In this document: piece by piece, positions 55,151 through 64,000 of the stretch
How positions within the stretch are numbered: the stretch's first letter is position 1
Layout of the letters: each line of letters begins with the position of its first letter
Source of the DNA: Aedes albopictus
Taxonomy: Eukaryota; Arthropoda; Insecta; Diptera; Culicidae
Direction of reading: 5' to 3'
Length of the DNA stretch: 64,000 nucleotides
Assembly (NCBI RefSeq): GCF_035046485.1
Contig: NC_085136.1
Coordinates: 325,404,175 to 325,468,174, forward strand
Made by a program: the position numbers and the translations under genes
Notes under the pieces: model-generated
What the model was told of the DNA's origin: nothing
What the model saw: the letters and a program-made list of their open reading frames with translations, nothing else
The model's database searches: none

Positions 55151-56100
55151 AACGACTGATGTCAACCACTGGATAACCTATCCGAAGTTATATTTGCGCC
55201 GCGCGTTGATCGTCGCTGGTTTCGTGTCGCGTCGCGACGCAACACGTTCCACTGTGGTGGTTAGATTGGCGCGGCGGCGAGGATCGTGGGAGTGACGAGG
55301 AAACGAAGTCACGTCACGGGATTCGAATGCCGGTTCGATGAGTTTCAATCGTCATCACGCGGGCGAATCTCTCATAATCTCAAGCTGCCCAGCAAGGCGC
55401 CAGATGTGACCGTTTTAGTGGGCTGCTGCAGCATCTGAGTCACGTGCCTTCGCCATCCCCCAGCGCATGGCATAACTGACCCAGCTTGACGCCTTTCGCG
55501 CCTATTGAGAAGACCCGGGGAGAGGTGTGTTCGCGCCTGCCGTTTGACGCCAAACTGCCTCATTCGTTGGGTCGAGAGGCATAGGTATTGATGGATACGC
55601 GCCGTGCATATGGGAGAGAACGTGAACGAGCAAAAAAACCCCAGAGAAACCGGCCCTCTCCGGTATAAGTTGCTGGATAAGTTACTCGGACATGGATTAT
55701 TATAGGTATCGAACTTGTCTGCGCGCGACTTGATCCGACAGTGATGGCATGTGCACATCGAGTGGACATTTGAACCATCAAAAGGGAAGGGAGGGTTCTA
55801 TGGGCATTAGCAACACATTCTTAGAATTCTTTCAGAGATACAGAAAACGTTAGATAGTACACATACAACAGTTAGTGCGAAAACAGAAAATGTTATTCTG
55901 GCCCCACGTTGTGCGTTTTGTTAACAGATCACTACACTGAAGTCTTCCACCGGAAGCTATACGATAAATGTCCACGATGGATAGGGGACATTAGACCAAC
56001 AGCCTACTGTCTCTGAGTCCCAGGAAACCATTCAAAAAACCAACAGAGGAAGATCACAGATTGATTCAACGGTAACGGCTTTTACCTAGCATGAAACAAC
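55151..56100. other. CLIPB 5' flank, no gene recognised
   Basis: The first 400 bp are G-C rich with repeated GCGCG and GTCGC words, unusual for this A-T rich window. A 128-codon - strand frame at 55372-55758 has no motif I know and lacks a convincing start. It may be regulatory sequence. Confidence 0.35.
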
Positions 56101-57194
56101 GGTCAAGAATTGGAATATGGAATGTCTTAATGTTCAATTCCTCGCTTCTCACTTTTCACTGTTTACTCTTCACTTCTCACTGTTCCACACACCTCACTGT
56201 TCATTCATCACTGCTTACTACTCACTTATGGCTCTTCGTTGCTCTATTCCTACTCTTTACTTCTTATTCTTAACTTTTCTATGCTCACTCCTGTTTACTT
56301 CTCACTAATTCCTTGCCTCTCACTCTTTATTCCGCACTTCTCACTTCATCACGCTCTTGACTATTGTCCATTTACTGCTCATTTATTATAAGTCACTTCT
56401 CACTCTTTACTGATCACTCACCACTTCTCTCTTATTACCCCTGGCCACTGAATCAAATTTCAACCATCGTGCAACAATATTGACAATGTCGCAACCTGCA
56501 ATTCTTGCGACAGTCTATTCCATGCGACACATGTTTGTCCCAACTTGAACATAATAGGATAAACATCGTACACCACGAGATTTTGAGCCTTGCATTGCGA
56601 TTTTCGAGAGGTAACTTTGAGTCGGTGAACACTGCAACACCGTTCAAGATCTTCCATCAAAAAGTTTCGATTTTGGTTTAGTAATAATCGATTATTCGCG
56701 AGGTGAAAAGTACACAACAAATTCAGCTTCTGTTTTGTCCCCAACAAAATTTTTCGAAAACATGTCATTATCTGTTACTAGTTGGGATAAAGAGTAATCG
56801 CCGCGCTTTCTTTGTTGCTTGTTTCGTGCCTCCTTTACCTGACAATACTCTGCTTCTGGCTTCTCACTTTTCACTGCTTACATTCCATATCTCACTGTTC
56901 ATTCATCACTGTTTGCTTCTCATTGGTTCCTCTCACTCTTCACTTTTACTGCTCATTTTTCTCTGTGCACTTCTCAGTGATTCCTTATCACTCCTAACTT
57001 TTACTGCTCATTCCTCTTTGCTCACTTCTTTTTCTTATTGTTTTCCTATATCATTTCTCATTGTTCACTTTTGACTCCAAGGTGCTGACTTCTCTCTGCA
57101 AGCCAATTCAATATCCTCAAATAGCTTTCACATGCTTACTCATTACTGCTTAATTCTCAGTTACTCCCCGCTCCTCACTTCTCACCGCACACTC

Positions 57195-57530
57195 CTCATT
57201 GCATCTTCTTGGTATAACGTTCCCACTGGGGGCAGCTTAGTGTTTTATGAGCCCTTCCCCAGTTATGAATTTACGGGGCTCCCATAGACCGTTATAATAA
57301 AATATAAATGCCCTTAAAAAATAAATTCAGGGCTCGAACCCGTTACAACTGCGAGCTTATTCTACCATCGTTTATATGTGTATATCGTGTAGCAGGCACG
57401 AAGATACCATAAGTCCAAGGAATTTATGGAAATTTTCATTACGTGGACCGACAGGGAATCGAACCTGTTACCCTCAGTATGGTAATGCCGAATACCCACG
57501 TCATAAGAGCTGTGACTATATCGCCCCTAC
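57195..57530 (-). mobile_element. Degenerate Feilai-like SINE with internal insert
   Basis: Reverse match: GGTATAACGTTCCCACTGGG, TATATCGTGTAGCAGGCACG and GACAGGGAATCGAACCTGTT. About 100 bp at 57270-57370 is foreign and itself contains a B-box-like GGGCTCGAACCC complement, possibly another SINE scrap. Confidence 0.65.
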
Positions 57531-57789
57531 TCCTCGTTGCTCACTCTTTATTCACTTCTTACTTCTCACTATTTCACTGATCATTCCTTTCATTTACCTC
57601 TCATTCTTCACCTTTTTCTTCTCGCTCTTCGTTGCTTACTCTTCACTATTCACTTCTCATCACTTTATGCTCTATTCTGCTCATTGCTGACTCTCACTTC
57701 TTACTCCATACTCTACACAGCCTTTTTCTCACTTTTTTTCAGCCGATTCCCCACTACTACTTTCTCACCCTTCACTACGCCTTCTTGTG

Positions 57790-58665
57790 GCAAATTCATA
57801 CTTCGCAGGGTTGTTGTTCGGCATTCTTGCAACATGTCCTGCTCACCGTATCCTTCCGACTTTGGCCACCTTGTGGATGCTGGGATCGCCGTTGAGTGCA
57901 GCGAGTTCGTGGTTCATCCTTCTCCACCACACACCGTTCTCAAGCACACTGCGGCGAAGATCGTCCTTAGCACGCGTCGCTCGAAAACTCCGAGGCACCT
58001 TCCAGAGCGATGTCGGAGAGTAGACATGAGAGTCCGTCATCTTGACGCAATCCACCGCGAGATTCAAGTGAACTGGATAGTGAGGATTTTCCGTACAGTG
58101 AAGATTAGGTCCGTTCTCGACTGGCCATCGATAAAATATGCTTGAAAACTTCCCACGAACTCTTTCGTTTTAGGTGACAGACGACGAATAATGGTCTGGG
58201 ATATCACTTTGTAGGCAGCACTCAAAATGGCGATCGCTCTGAAGTTCTCATATTCCAAATGGTTGCCTTACTTGTGAATGGGGCAAATTACCCCTTCCTT
58301 ACACTCTTTCGGTAACTGTTTGGTTTCCCAGGTATTGACAATCAACCGGTGCAGACAGGTGGTCAACTTTTCTGGGCCCATCTTGATGAGTTCAGCTGTG
58401 ATACCAGTCTTTCCTGTTGGTTTTGAACAGGTGAATGGCATCCTTTACTTCCCTTAGCGTGGGAAATGGATCATTTCCGTTCTCTGCTGCAATGGCGTAG
58501 TCGTTTACTCCGTTGTCGTGGTCTCCGTGCATACGTTCTACACGTCATTTAGGTGCTCATCGGAGTACTACTTCCATGTTTCGATTACCTCACGTCCGTC
58601 TATCGAGAGTCTCCCGTTCTTGTCACTGCATATTTCGGCTCGCGGCACGAAGCCGTTGCTCATTT
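57790..58665 (-). mobile_element. RTE-like LINE scrap
   Basis: On the - strand, ENFRAIAILSAAYKVISQ and LSPKTKEFVGSFQAYFIDGQ match the LINE at 47776-49684. [20 protein letters not shown] matches its C-terminal tail. An internal deletion near 58070 removes the catalytic part. Confidence 0.75.
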
Positions 58666-58884
58666 CTTCCACACATTTTTAACTCCATTCTGCTCACTCC
58701 TCACTGCCTCACCCTTCTCACTCTTCACTATTCATTGCCTACCCCTCACTAGTCCCATCTGACTCCTTGCTACTCACTCAAAATACCCACTCCAACTTTT
58801 TAATCTTCACTACATACTCAGTGCTGTTAATTGGCACAGACAATTGAAACAAATTAAATCGTCAAAAAGTAACGTAAAAGTAAG

Positions 58885-59010
58885 TAAAAGTGGTGGAGTA
58901 AGAAGCGTCCGCCTAGCAAATTGAGAGCCGAGGGTTCGATTTCCCTCTGAGCACGAGGATTTCTTTTCGCAAATTTAATTTCAATTTGACATCGAACGTG
59001 TGAATATTGC
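58885..59010 (+). mobile_element. tRNA-like SINE head
   Basis: AGTGGTGGAGTAAGAAGCG and GAGGGTTCGATTTCCCTC resemble A and B boxes at tRNA spacing. The sequence does not fold into a full tRNA by eye, so it is called a SINE fragment. Confidence 0.5.
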
Positions 59011-59170
59011 GTAACGCACCGGGCAATCCGTGCTAGGGGAAGGACACCTAAGGGGAATGTCACTAATCTTTGTTCATACCCCACCAAACGACGTTTCTGC
59101 TGTGTATGAGGATGTCGAAGAACCTAGTTTTTGAAGCAATTTGTAGCTTGTATTTAATTTAATTTGCTTC

Positions 59171-59930
59171 AAGGTAGTTATGCGCTCGCATGAGCTAACT
59201 ACAAATCCTCCTATCCACGAGGCTCTTGCTTCCCCCACGACGCATGAGCCACCGCATTGTCACACTAAACAGCAAAAGAGAAAGAACGCCTTCTGTGATG
59301 TGACTCATTCGATTCATTGTGTTTTGTTCACTTTAATACACAGTTACTGGTTCAAAGCGGTTTGTTGTTTACTTTCTGTAAGTGCCATTCAAACAAAAAA
59401 AGCGTATCACTTTTAGATAAACCGGTTTTGATTGATTACCTACCTGTAGGTATTGTTTTGATATTTTATTAAAAGAAGAATCAAGTTGGTTGACAAAAAG
59501 TGGCTCAACGATGCTTGTTTTGCAATTAGGAAGGAGCTTTGGAGGGAGCATTTTTGAATTCTCGTTTTTTGTTTTGTTTTTTACAGAATGTTTACTTAAA
59601 AGTATTCAATATTAGCACGCTAGAATATCCTAAGCTGAAAAAAAGACATACCGATGGATAGGTAGCTAATCAAGATTTTTTTTTTCTGGTACTGGCGCAT
59701 TTAGGCACATGATGCTTTGCGTCATTTGATTTGTTTTTCCTTTGGAGCTTTCTCAAATTCTTTCACGTGATAGGTATCTTTGAAAAAAAAGGTGCTGACG
59801 GTGAGAGGATGGTTCCCTGTTGAACGTTTCTCCTTAATGATTGTGCATCAAAAACTTGACATGAATATCTAACTTTTTCAGTAAATATAACGCGAATTCA
59901 TTACACTTCGGCATCCAGTATACGGAGTCA
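59171..59930. other. No recognised feature
   Basis: A-T rich sequence with poly-T and poly-A runs. Short frames (for example 59180-59416) have no recognisable content. Confidence 0.3.
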
Positions 59931-59934
59931 AATA

Positions 59935-60095
59935 GGGGAAACCATTTTCGCTGTTTTGTTATCTTGGTAGGTGGGGAAGGGGGGGGGGGGGGCTTTGAAA
60001 CCTGTTGAACTCAGAGTTGACCTTAATTTCTCCCCAACCTCTTTTACGAAGGGAATAAACCTGCCGATAATGCCCTAAGTCACCCTATTTTACAA
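59935..60095. mobile_element. MITE copy with a 14-G run
   Basis: Shares AGGGGAAA, TGTTGAACTCAGAGTTG.CC and AAACCTGCCGATAAT..CC..GTCACCCT with 60399-60599 in the same orientation. It contains a G homopolymer of about 14 near 59978. Confidence 0.6.
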
Positions 60096-60398
60096 GGAAT
60101 GAACTGAAGAGAAAATATCGATTTAACACATTTAAAAATTCGATCAAGTCAAACCAGATTTTAAATTTTGAGCATTGATTTGCTTTTAGTCATTGTCCCT
60201 GTGTACTAGCATCTTTACATGCCAATCATTTTTCAATATGGCCCGACTGACTTGATCGTTTTATATCTTCTTCGATCCTCTTGTTATGGTATTACAGAAT
60301 GTTTATTGAATTTAAAAAAAAAATTATAAAAAAACCGTAGATGAAGGCAAGCAAGATGTCTGTCTATTGGAACAGCGAACAGTAAGAATAATGATATA

Positions 60399-60599
60399 GG
60401 GGAAATTGTGTACTTTCGGCAGTTTTGTTCTTTTCGTCATGTTTTTTTTTAAAGCTATTGAACTCAGAGTTGGCCTCAAATCCTTCCCAACCAAGCTGAG
60501 TTATATGACCAGGTTTCAAGGAATTTGGCCGCCGACACCACCCCCCCCCCCCATGACGAAGAGAACAAACCTGCCGATAATATCCATCGTCACCCTATC
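60399..60599. mobile_element. MITE copy with a 13-C run
   Basis: The ends TTTCGGCAGTTTTGTTC and GAACAAACCTGCCGATA are roughly inverted (TAGGGG...CACCCTA type). Internal text matches 59935-60095, but the homopolymer is C13 near 60540 rather than G. The intervening 60096-60398 holds nothing I recognise. Confidence 0.6.
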
Positions 60600-60614
60600 A
60601 GGTATCAGTAGGTA

Positions 60615-60655
60615 GGCTCCAGAGGCACGTTCTCCTCCATTTGGGAAATTTGTGC
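60615..60655 (+). repeat. 41-bp segment shared with the Jockey break point
   Basis: It matches the reverse complement of 27269-27309 at 39 of 41 positions, starting GGCTCCAGAGGCACGTT. The rest of the surroundings does not match. The following 60656-60985 is A-G rich with no gene. Confidence 0.85.
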
Positions 60656-60989
60656 CATCGCCATGAATACGAGCCTATTTATAATTTACCTGAGGGAAAG
60701 GAAAGGGAGGAATAAGGGATGCGATAGGGAAAGGGAAGGTAAGGGAATAGGGCCGACATAATCGCATAAGCGTACCACAACGGGTTCAAACAGCGCCCTG
60801 AAAAGGGCACTGTAGAAAACGCATAAAGCGTAAAGTAAGACTATAGCTACTTGCCACAACGGGTTCAGAACAACAAAACATCCTGAAGATTCGGGCTTTT
60901 TAGGTCAGTTTCACTTAATCAAGTGTTTACCGAGTACTCGGAAACGCAGTTGCGTAAAAACTGGGTAGTTACACATCAAATGATTCAGT

Positions 60990-61490
60990 CGGGTCTCCAG
61001 TTAGCCTAGTGGTTAAGGCTTTGGATCGCCAATCCGGAGATGGCGGGTTCGATTCCCCAGGGGCCCATATAGCCGAGGCGGTAAACGCACGGGTATTCAG
61101 CATGACCATGCGGAGGGTGACGGGTTCGATTCCCGGTCGGTCCAGGATTTTTTCGTAAAGGAAATTTCCTTGACTTTCTTGGGCATAGAAGTATCTTCGT
61201 GCCTGCCACACGATATACGCATGCAAAATGGTCATTGGCAGAGGAAGCTCTCAGTTAATAACTAAGCTGAGAAGCAGGCTTTGTCCCAATGAGGACGTTA
61301 CGCTAAGAAGAGAGAGAGAGAGAGAGAGAGGGTTTGATTCCCGTTCCGGTCGGGAAAATTTTCTCGACTCCCTGGGCATAGTGTATCATAGTGCTTGCCT
61401 CACAAGATACAAATTCATGCAATGGCTGGCAAAGAAAGCCCTCAAATTAATAACTGTGGAAGTGCTCAAAGAACACTAAGTTGGAGAGAG
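60990..61490 (+). mobile_element. tRNA-derived SINE split at its B box
   Basis: Head at 60990-61060 (TAGCCTAGTGGTTAAGGC, GGCGGGTTCGATTCCC) and body at 61330-61490 (TCGGGAAAATTTTCTCGACT, GTGGAAGTGCTCAAAGAACA). The B box GGGTTCGATTCCC recurs as GGGTTTGATTCCC at the second junction, a target duplication with one change. Confidence 0.8.
61061..61329 (+). mobile_element. Feilai-like SINE inserted in another SINE
   Basis: Same family as 14651-14930, starting GGGCCCATATAGCCGAGGCG and ending in an (AG)n tail. About 22 bp around the AACTGTGGAAGTGCTC region are deleted. It sits inside the SINE at 60990-61490. Confidence 0.88.
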
Positions 61491-62604
61491 GCAGGCCAAA
61501 TTCCAGTGGAAACGTAGAGTCATACAGAAGAAGACGAGGATATACAAAATAAAGCAGCCTGTTGAGGCTTATGACGGACAAAATCATAAGTTAAGTAGGA
61601 AAACCACATTGAATAATCTCAATTTCGTTTCTGATAAGAGATTCCTCAAAAGTGGTGGCAAGACTTCCACATGGGGGCATCCACAAACAGTCAATTTCCT
61701 AATTGCTGCTTGACGTAATACCGAGAAGAGACGTTAGTTTTTGGTAAATCCAATTGGAAATCATTGAAAGATAAATAGGACAATCCGTGCGGCTTCCAAT
61801 ATGGAATCGAAATGTACGTGTTAAAAAGTATCCTGGAAATCCAAGAAAACACCCAAACAAAATTGTTTTGGAATGAATGCTTTTCCGATATCTTAAACAA
61901 CAATGTGTAAACAAATCACCACAGACAAACAGACGTACCACTTGGAACAAATTGCGATAAAAATCATCGTCTCGAAAACATAATCGCCCAATGCTAACCA
62001 GGCTGTATTACGCAAACCACTCAGTAGGTGGCAGTATTGAGCAAACGTCAAACAGGAGCAAAAACGATGCGAGCGCCGTGACCGAGCGATTTGCGAACTA
62101 CAAAATATTTGAACTAACCGTTAAAAAGGGTAACGATGGGAAGTGAGTAGAGTGAGACGTCTGTTTGTCTGTGAAATCACAGTGGACTTTCCATTTTGGT
62201 AAGCATGTTGGTTCCCATGTTTGCCAGAAAAACATCACGGGTGTGATGCTCGACAAAGCGTTCTAATCATTTCAGAAGAAAGAGATCATATTGATAGGTC
62301 TGATTTTCATACGATGCATTATCCACTTACGGAATAAACATGACAGTATAATCCCACCAAGATTTGGGAATAGCAAGGATGCAAACATGCAGTTTTATCA
62401 AAACATTTTGGGGCTCGAGGCATGACTCGCGAGATTGTCATTTCAAATTTACTGAAAGTAGCAAACATCGGGTCAAACGCAAAAAATGTGGAACCATATA
62501 GGTGTTAATTAAAGCATTACATCTACATAGAAATCCCCCTACGAAAGTAAGGTTCTTGGACCAAAGCTGTTATTTTATGCTGAAGGTTGATTTGAGCTGT
62601 CATA
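61491..62604. other. No recognised feature
   Basis: Unique-looking A-T rich sequence without a convincing frame, inverted repeat or family match. Confidence 0.3.
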
Positions 62605-62989
62605 ACCTGAGAGAGAGGAGACAGCTCACTGACAGCCACTATGTTTACATTTCTTCTTCTTACTTGTTTGTACAACTTTGGGCGCCGCACAATGGTTTGA
62701 AAATATAAAATTGGTCAAAAATGATTTTCATATTGAGTTCGCTGCTACAAACCATGAATAATTAATGGATTCGTTGCGCTGGTTTGGGAAAACTGACCAT
62801 CATTATTTTATCTTTTTTAATTACAAAAAAAAAACGGAGCCGTATTTTAAAAAGAAATTTTTGGAAATTTGACCACCTTACACCAACAATGTGCGATTTT
62901 CAGTTGGGTTCGCGGTGACAGTTTGTGACAGGTCCTGCTTTACATTAAGTAGCACGCAATCGAAGCCAGCTGTCTCCTCTCTCTCAGGT
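62605..62989. mobile_element. Element bounded by a perfect 22-bp inverted repeat
   Basis: ACCTGAGAGAGAGGAGACAG and CTGTCTCCTCTCTCTCAGGT mark the ends, and the pairing is perfect over 22 bp. CATA adjoins both ends and may be a 4-bp duplication. Interior 340 bp is A-T rich and non-coding. Confidence 0.65.
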
Positions 62990-63179
62990 CATAACCATAG
63001 CCACTACCCAAACTAGGCACGATCAAACTCTTACAATCACAACACAAGAAAAAGAGCAGCGATAAAAACCAATTCGGTATCGATTGAACAACGCCAGAGA
63101 CGAAGATACACAGAGAACACTGTGAAGAACGCATAATGTGAAGAGCCACATAGATAGGTTATAATTAAAGCTAATAAAC

Positions 63180-63720
63180 AACATACTAATAATCCCACCC
63201 TTATTGAGCCTCGCAGTTGAGGCTTAAGAAGGATAGCAGATTATCTCGGAGAAACACAAGGTCAACTGCACCATTGCTCCGGTTCGCGCAGTAAGGGCAG
63301 AATACTGTGGAGGGCGCCCTAGTACTCCACAGTCTCCGTTAAAGCCGCACGGGACGACGTGTATTTTTTCCTATTTTCCCTCTCTTTCTAACAATTTGCC
63401 TCACGATTTTGAAGATGCAAATATCAAATTCCACTGCACTGACGTAGCGGAAACTTTAGTCGATTGTGCACCGGAAGTGAGCAAATGAACGATCAAATTT
63501 TTAGCCAATAATATGAAGTAGAAGTTGAGATTTGCATCTTACTAACAACAGAGCAATGACGGACGATTCAGACCCCCCCTAACCATTCATTCCTAGGCAC
63601 GGTAAGCATATAACCGCATCACACCATGAATTAGGGGTCACCTGTTGGTGGATTCTTACTACCGGAACAGGTAGTCCGTAGTGTTATTCTTATCCAATTG
63701 TGACAACCGCTACCGACACT
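63180..63720. repeat. LTR-like block related to 30860-31412
   Basis: It shares a loose order of words with the putative gypsy LTR: AATAAA near the start, AATCCCAC, GCAGTAAG, CTGTG.GGG with CTCCACAG, CATTCATTCCT, and TGGA.TC.TAC.ACCG.AACAGG. Ends are not fixed. The remaining 63721-64000 holds nothing I recognise. Confidence 0.4.
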
Positions 63721-64000
63721 ACACAGCTATCTAGGCTGATCGAGAAAAGAAGTTAATATTAGTTATCAACTTCATACAGATCCGAACAGCCGACTTCACC
63801 CTAGTTTATTTTGATCAAGTTAATAGCGAAAGAGAGAATCTATGGGGGAAAATCGATGAAGTCAGTTAAGCCCTAATGTAAAATCATTGTCATATTCTGA
63901 TCCACACAGTTTATTTTCCCTGACGTTCCACCTGTAGTTCACTTCGACTGTCCTCCTGGATTTTCAACCAGGATTACATACTGCTCGATCTAGAAGGTCC

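Larger units (their letters stand above)
56101..58830. repeat. Degenerate CTTCTCACTCTTCACT array with insertions
   Basis: Pyrimidine-rich blocks of CACT/TTCTCA words occupy 56138-56440, 56855-57180, 57530-57780 and 58665-58830. They are separated by an unknown block (56441-56850), a SINE (57195-57530) and a LINE fragment (57790-58665). Before those insertions it was probably one array of about 1.2 kb. Frames of HCSLFTS type are not genes. Confidence 0.75.

Noticed and set aside
55372..55758. 128-codon - strand frame upstream of CLIPB
   Set aside because: No motif, no homologue recognised, and it may be chance in a G-C rich block.

Overview
This is eukaryotic nuclear DNA from a mosquito, most likely Aedes (Ae. 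aegypti is my best guess). The evidence is short GT-AG introns in insect-type genes, a CLIP-domain immune-type protease, Arl2 and ZDHHC16 orthologues, and a very heavy load of culicine-type repeats: tRNA-derived SINEs, RTE-like and Jockey LINEs, Ty3/gypsy and copia-type LTR elements, and many MITEs and foldback elements. The species is inferred, not proved.

Host genes. (1) Two tandem copies on the + strand, A (4634-10943) and B (15282-19115), encode an unusual secreted protein of 937 and about 928 aa. Its layout is an intact serine protease domain, a protease homologue whose catalytic Ser is His, a CLIP domain, and a second homologue whose His and Asp are Glu and Asn. A third copy survives only as a 3' scrap at 31422-31600. 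Copy B carries a 500-N assembly gap that probably hides no sequence. (2) ZDHHC16-type palmitoyltransferase, - strand, six exons, 31624-33135. (3) Arl2, + strand, two exons, 38957-39579. (4) A CLIPB-type trypsin-like protease, - strand, with exons 2-4 at 39701-40980 and a signal-peptide exon about 14 kb away at 54955-55018. Arl2 and this gene converge, and the nearest poly(A) signals of the protease lie just beyond the Arl2 stop.

Layout. 1-4.2 kb: decayed LINE, MITEs, a 21-bp minisatellite and a degenerate array. 4.2-19.2 kb: the protease duplication, with a LINE in the large intron of copy A and another LINE plus a SINE between the copies. 19.5-31.4 kb: an RTE-like fragment, then a gypsy element broken by several younger insertions, including a 4.2-kb Jockey LINE with a perfect 16-bp target duplication. 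31.4-33.1 kb: protease remnant and ZDHHC16. 33.4-38.5 kb: MITEs, a perfect CTGT microsatellite and a copia-type miniature LTR element. 39-55 kb: Arl2 and the CLIPB gene, whose first intron is filled with degenerate arrays, foldbacks, an RTE-like LINE and a deeply nested transposon stack. 55-64 kb: no recognised gene; pyrimidine-rich arrays, SINEs and MITEs.

The protease genes suggest an extracellular, possibly melanization or Toll-type, cascade locus. That role is inferred from family membership only. No CRISPR, operon or bacterial feature is present.
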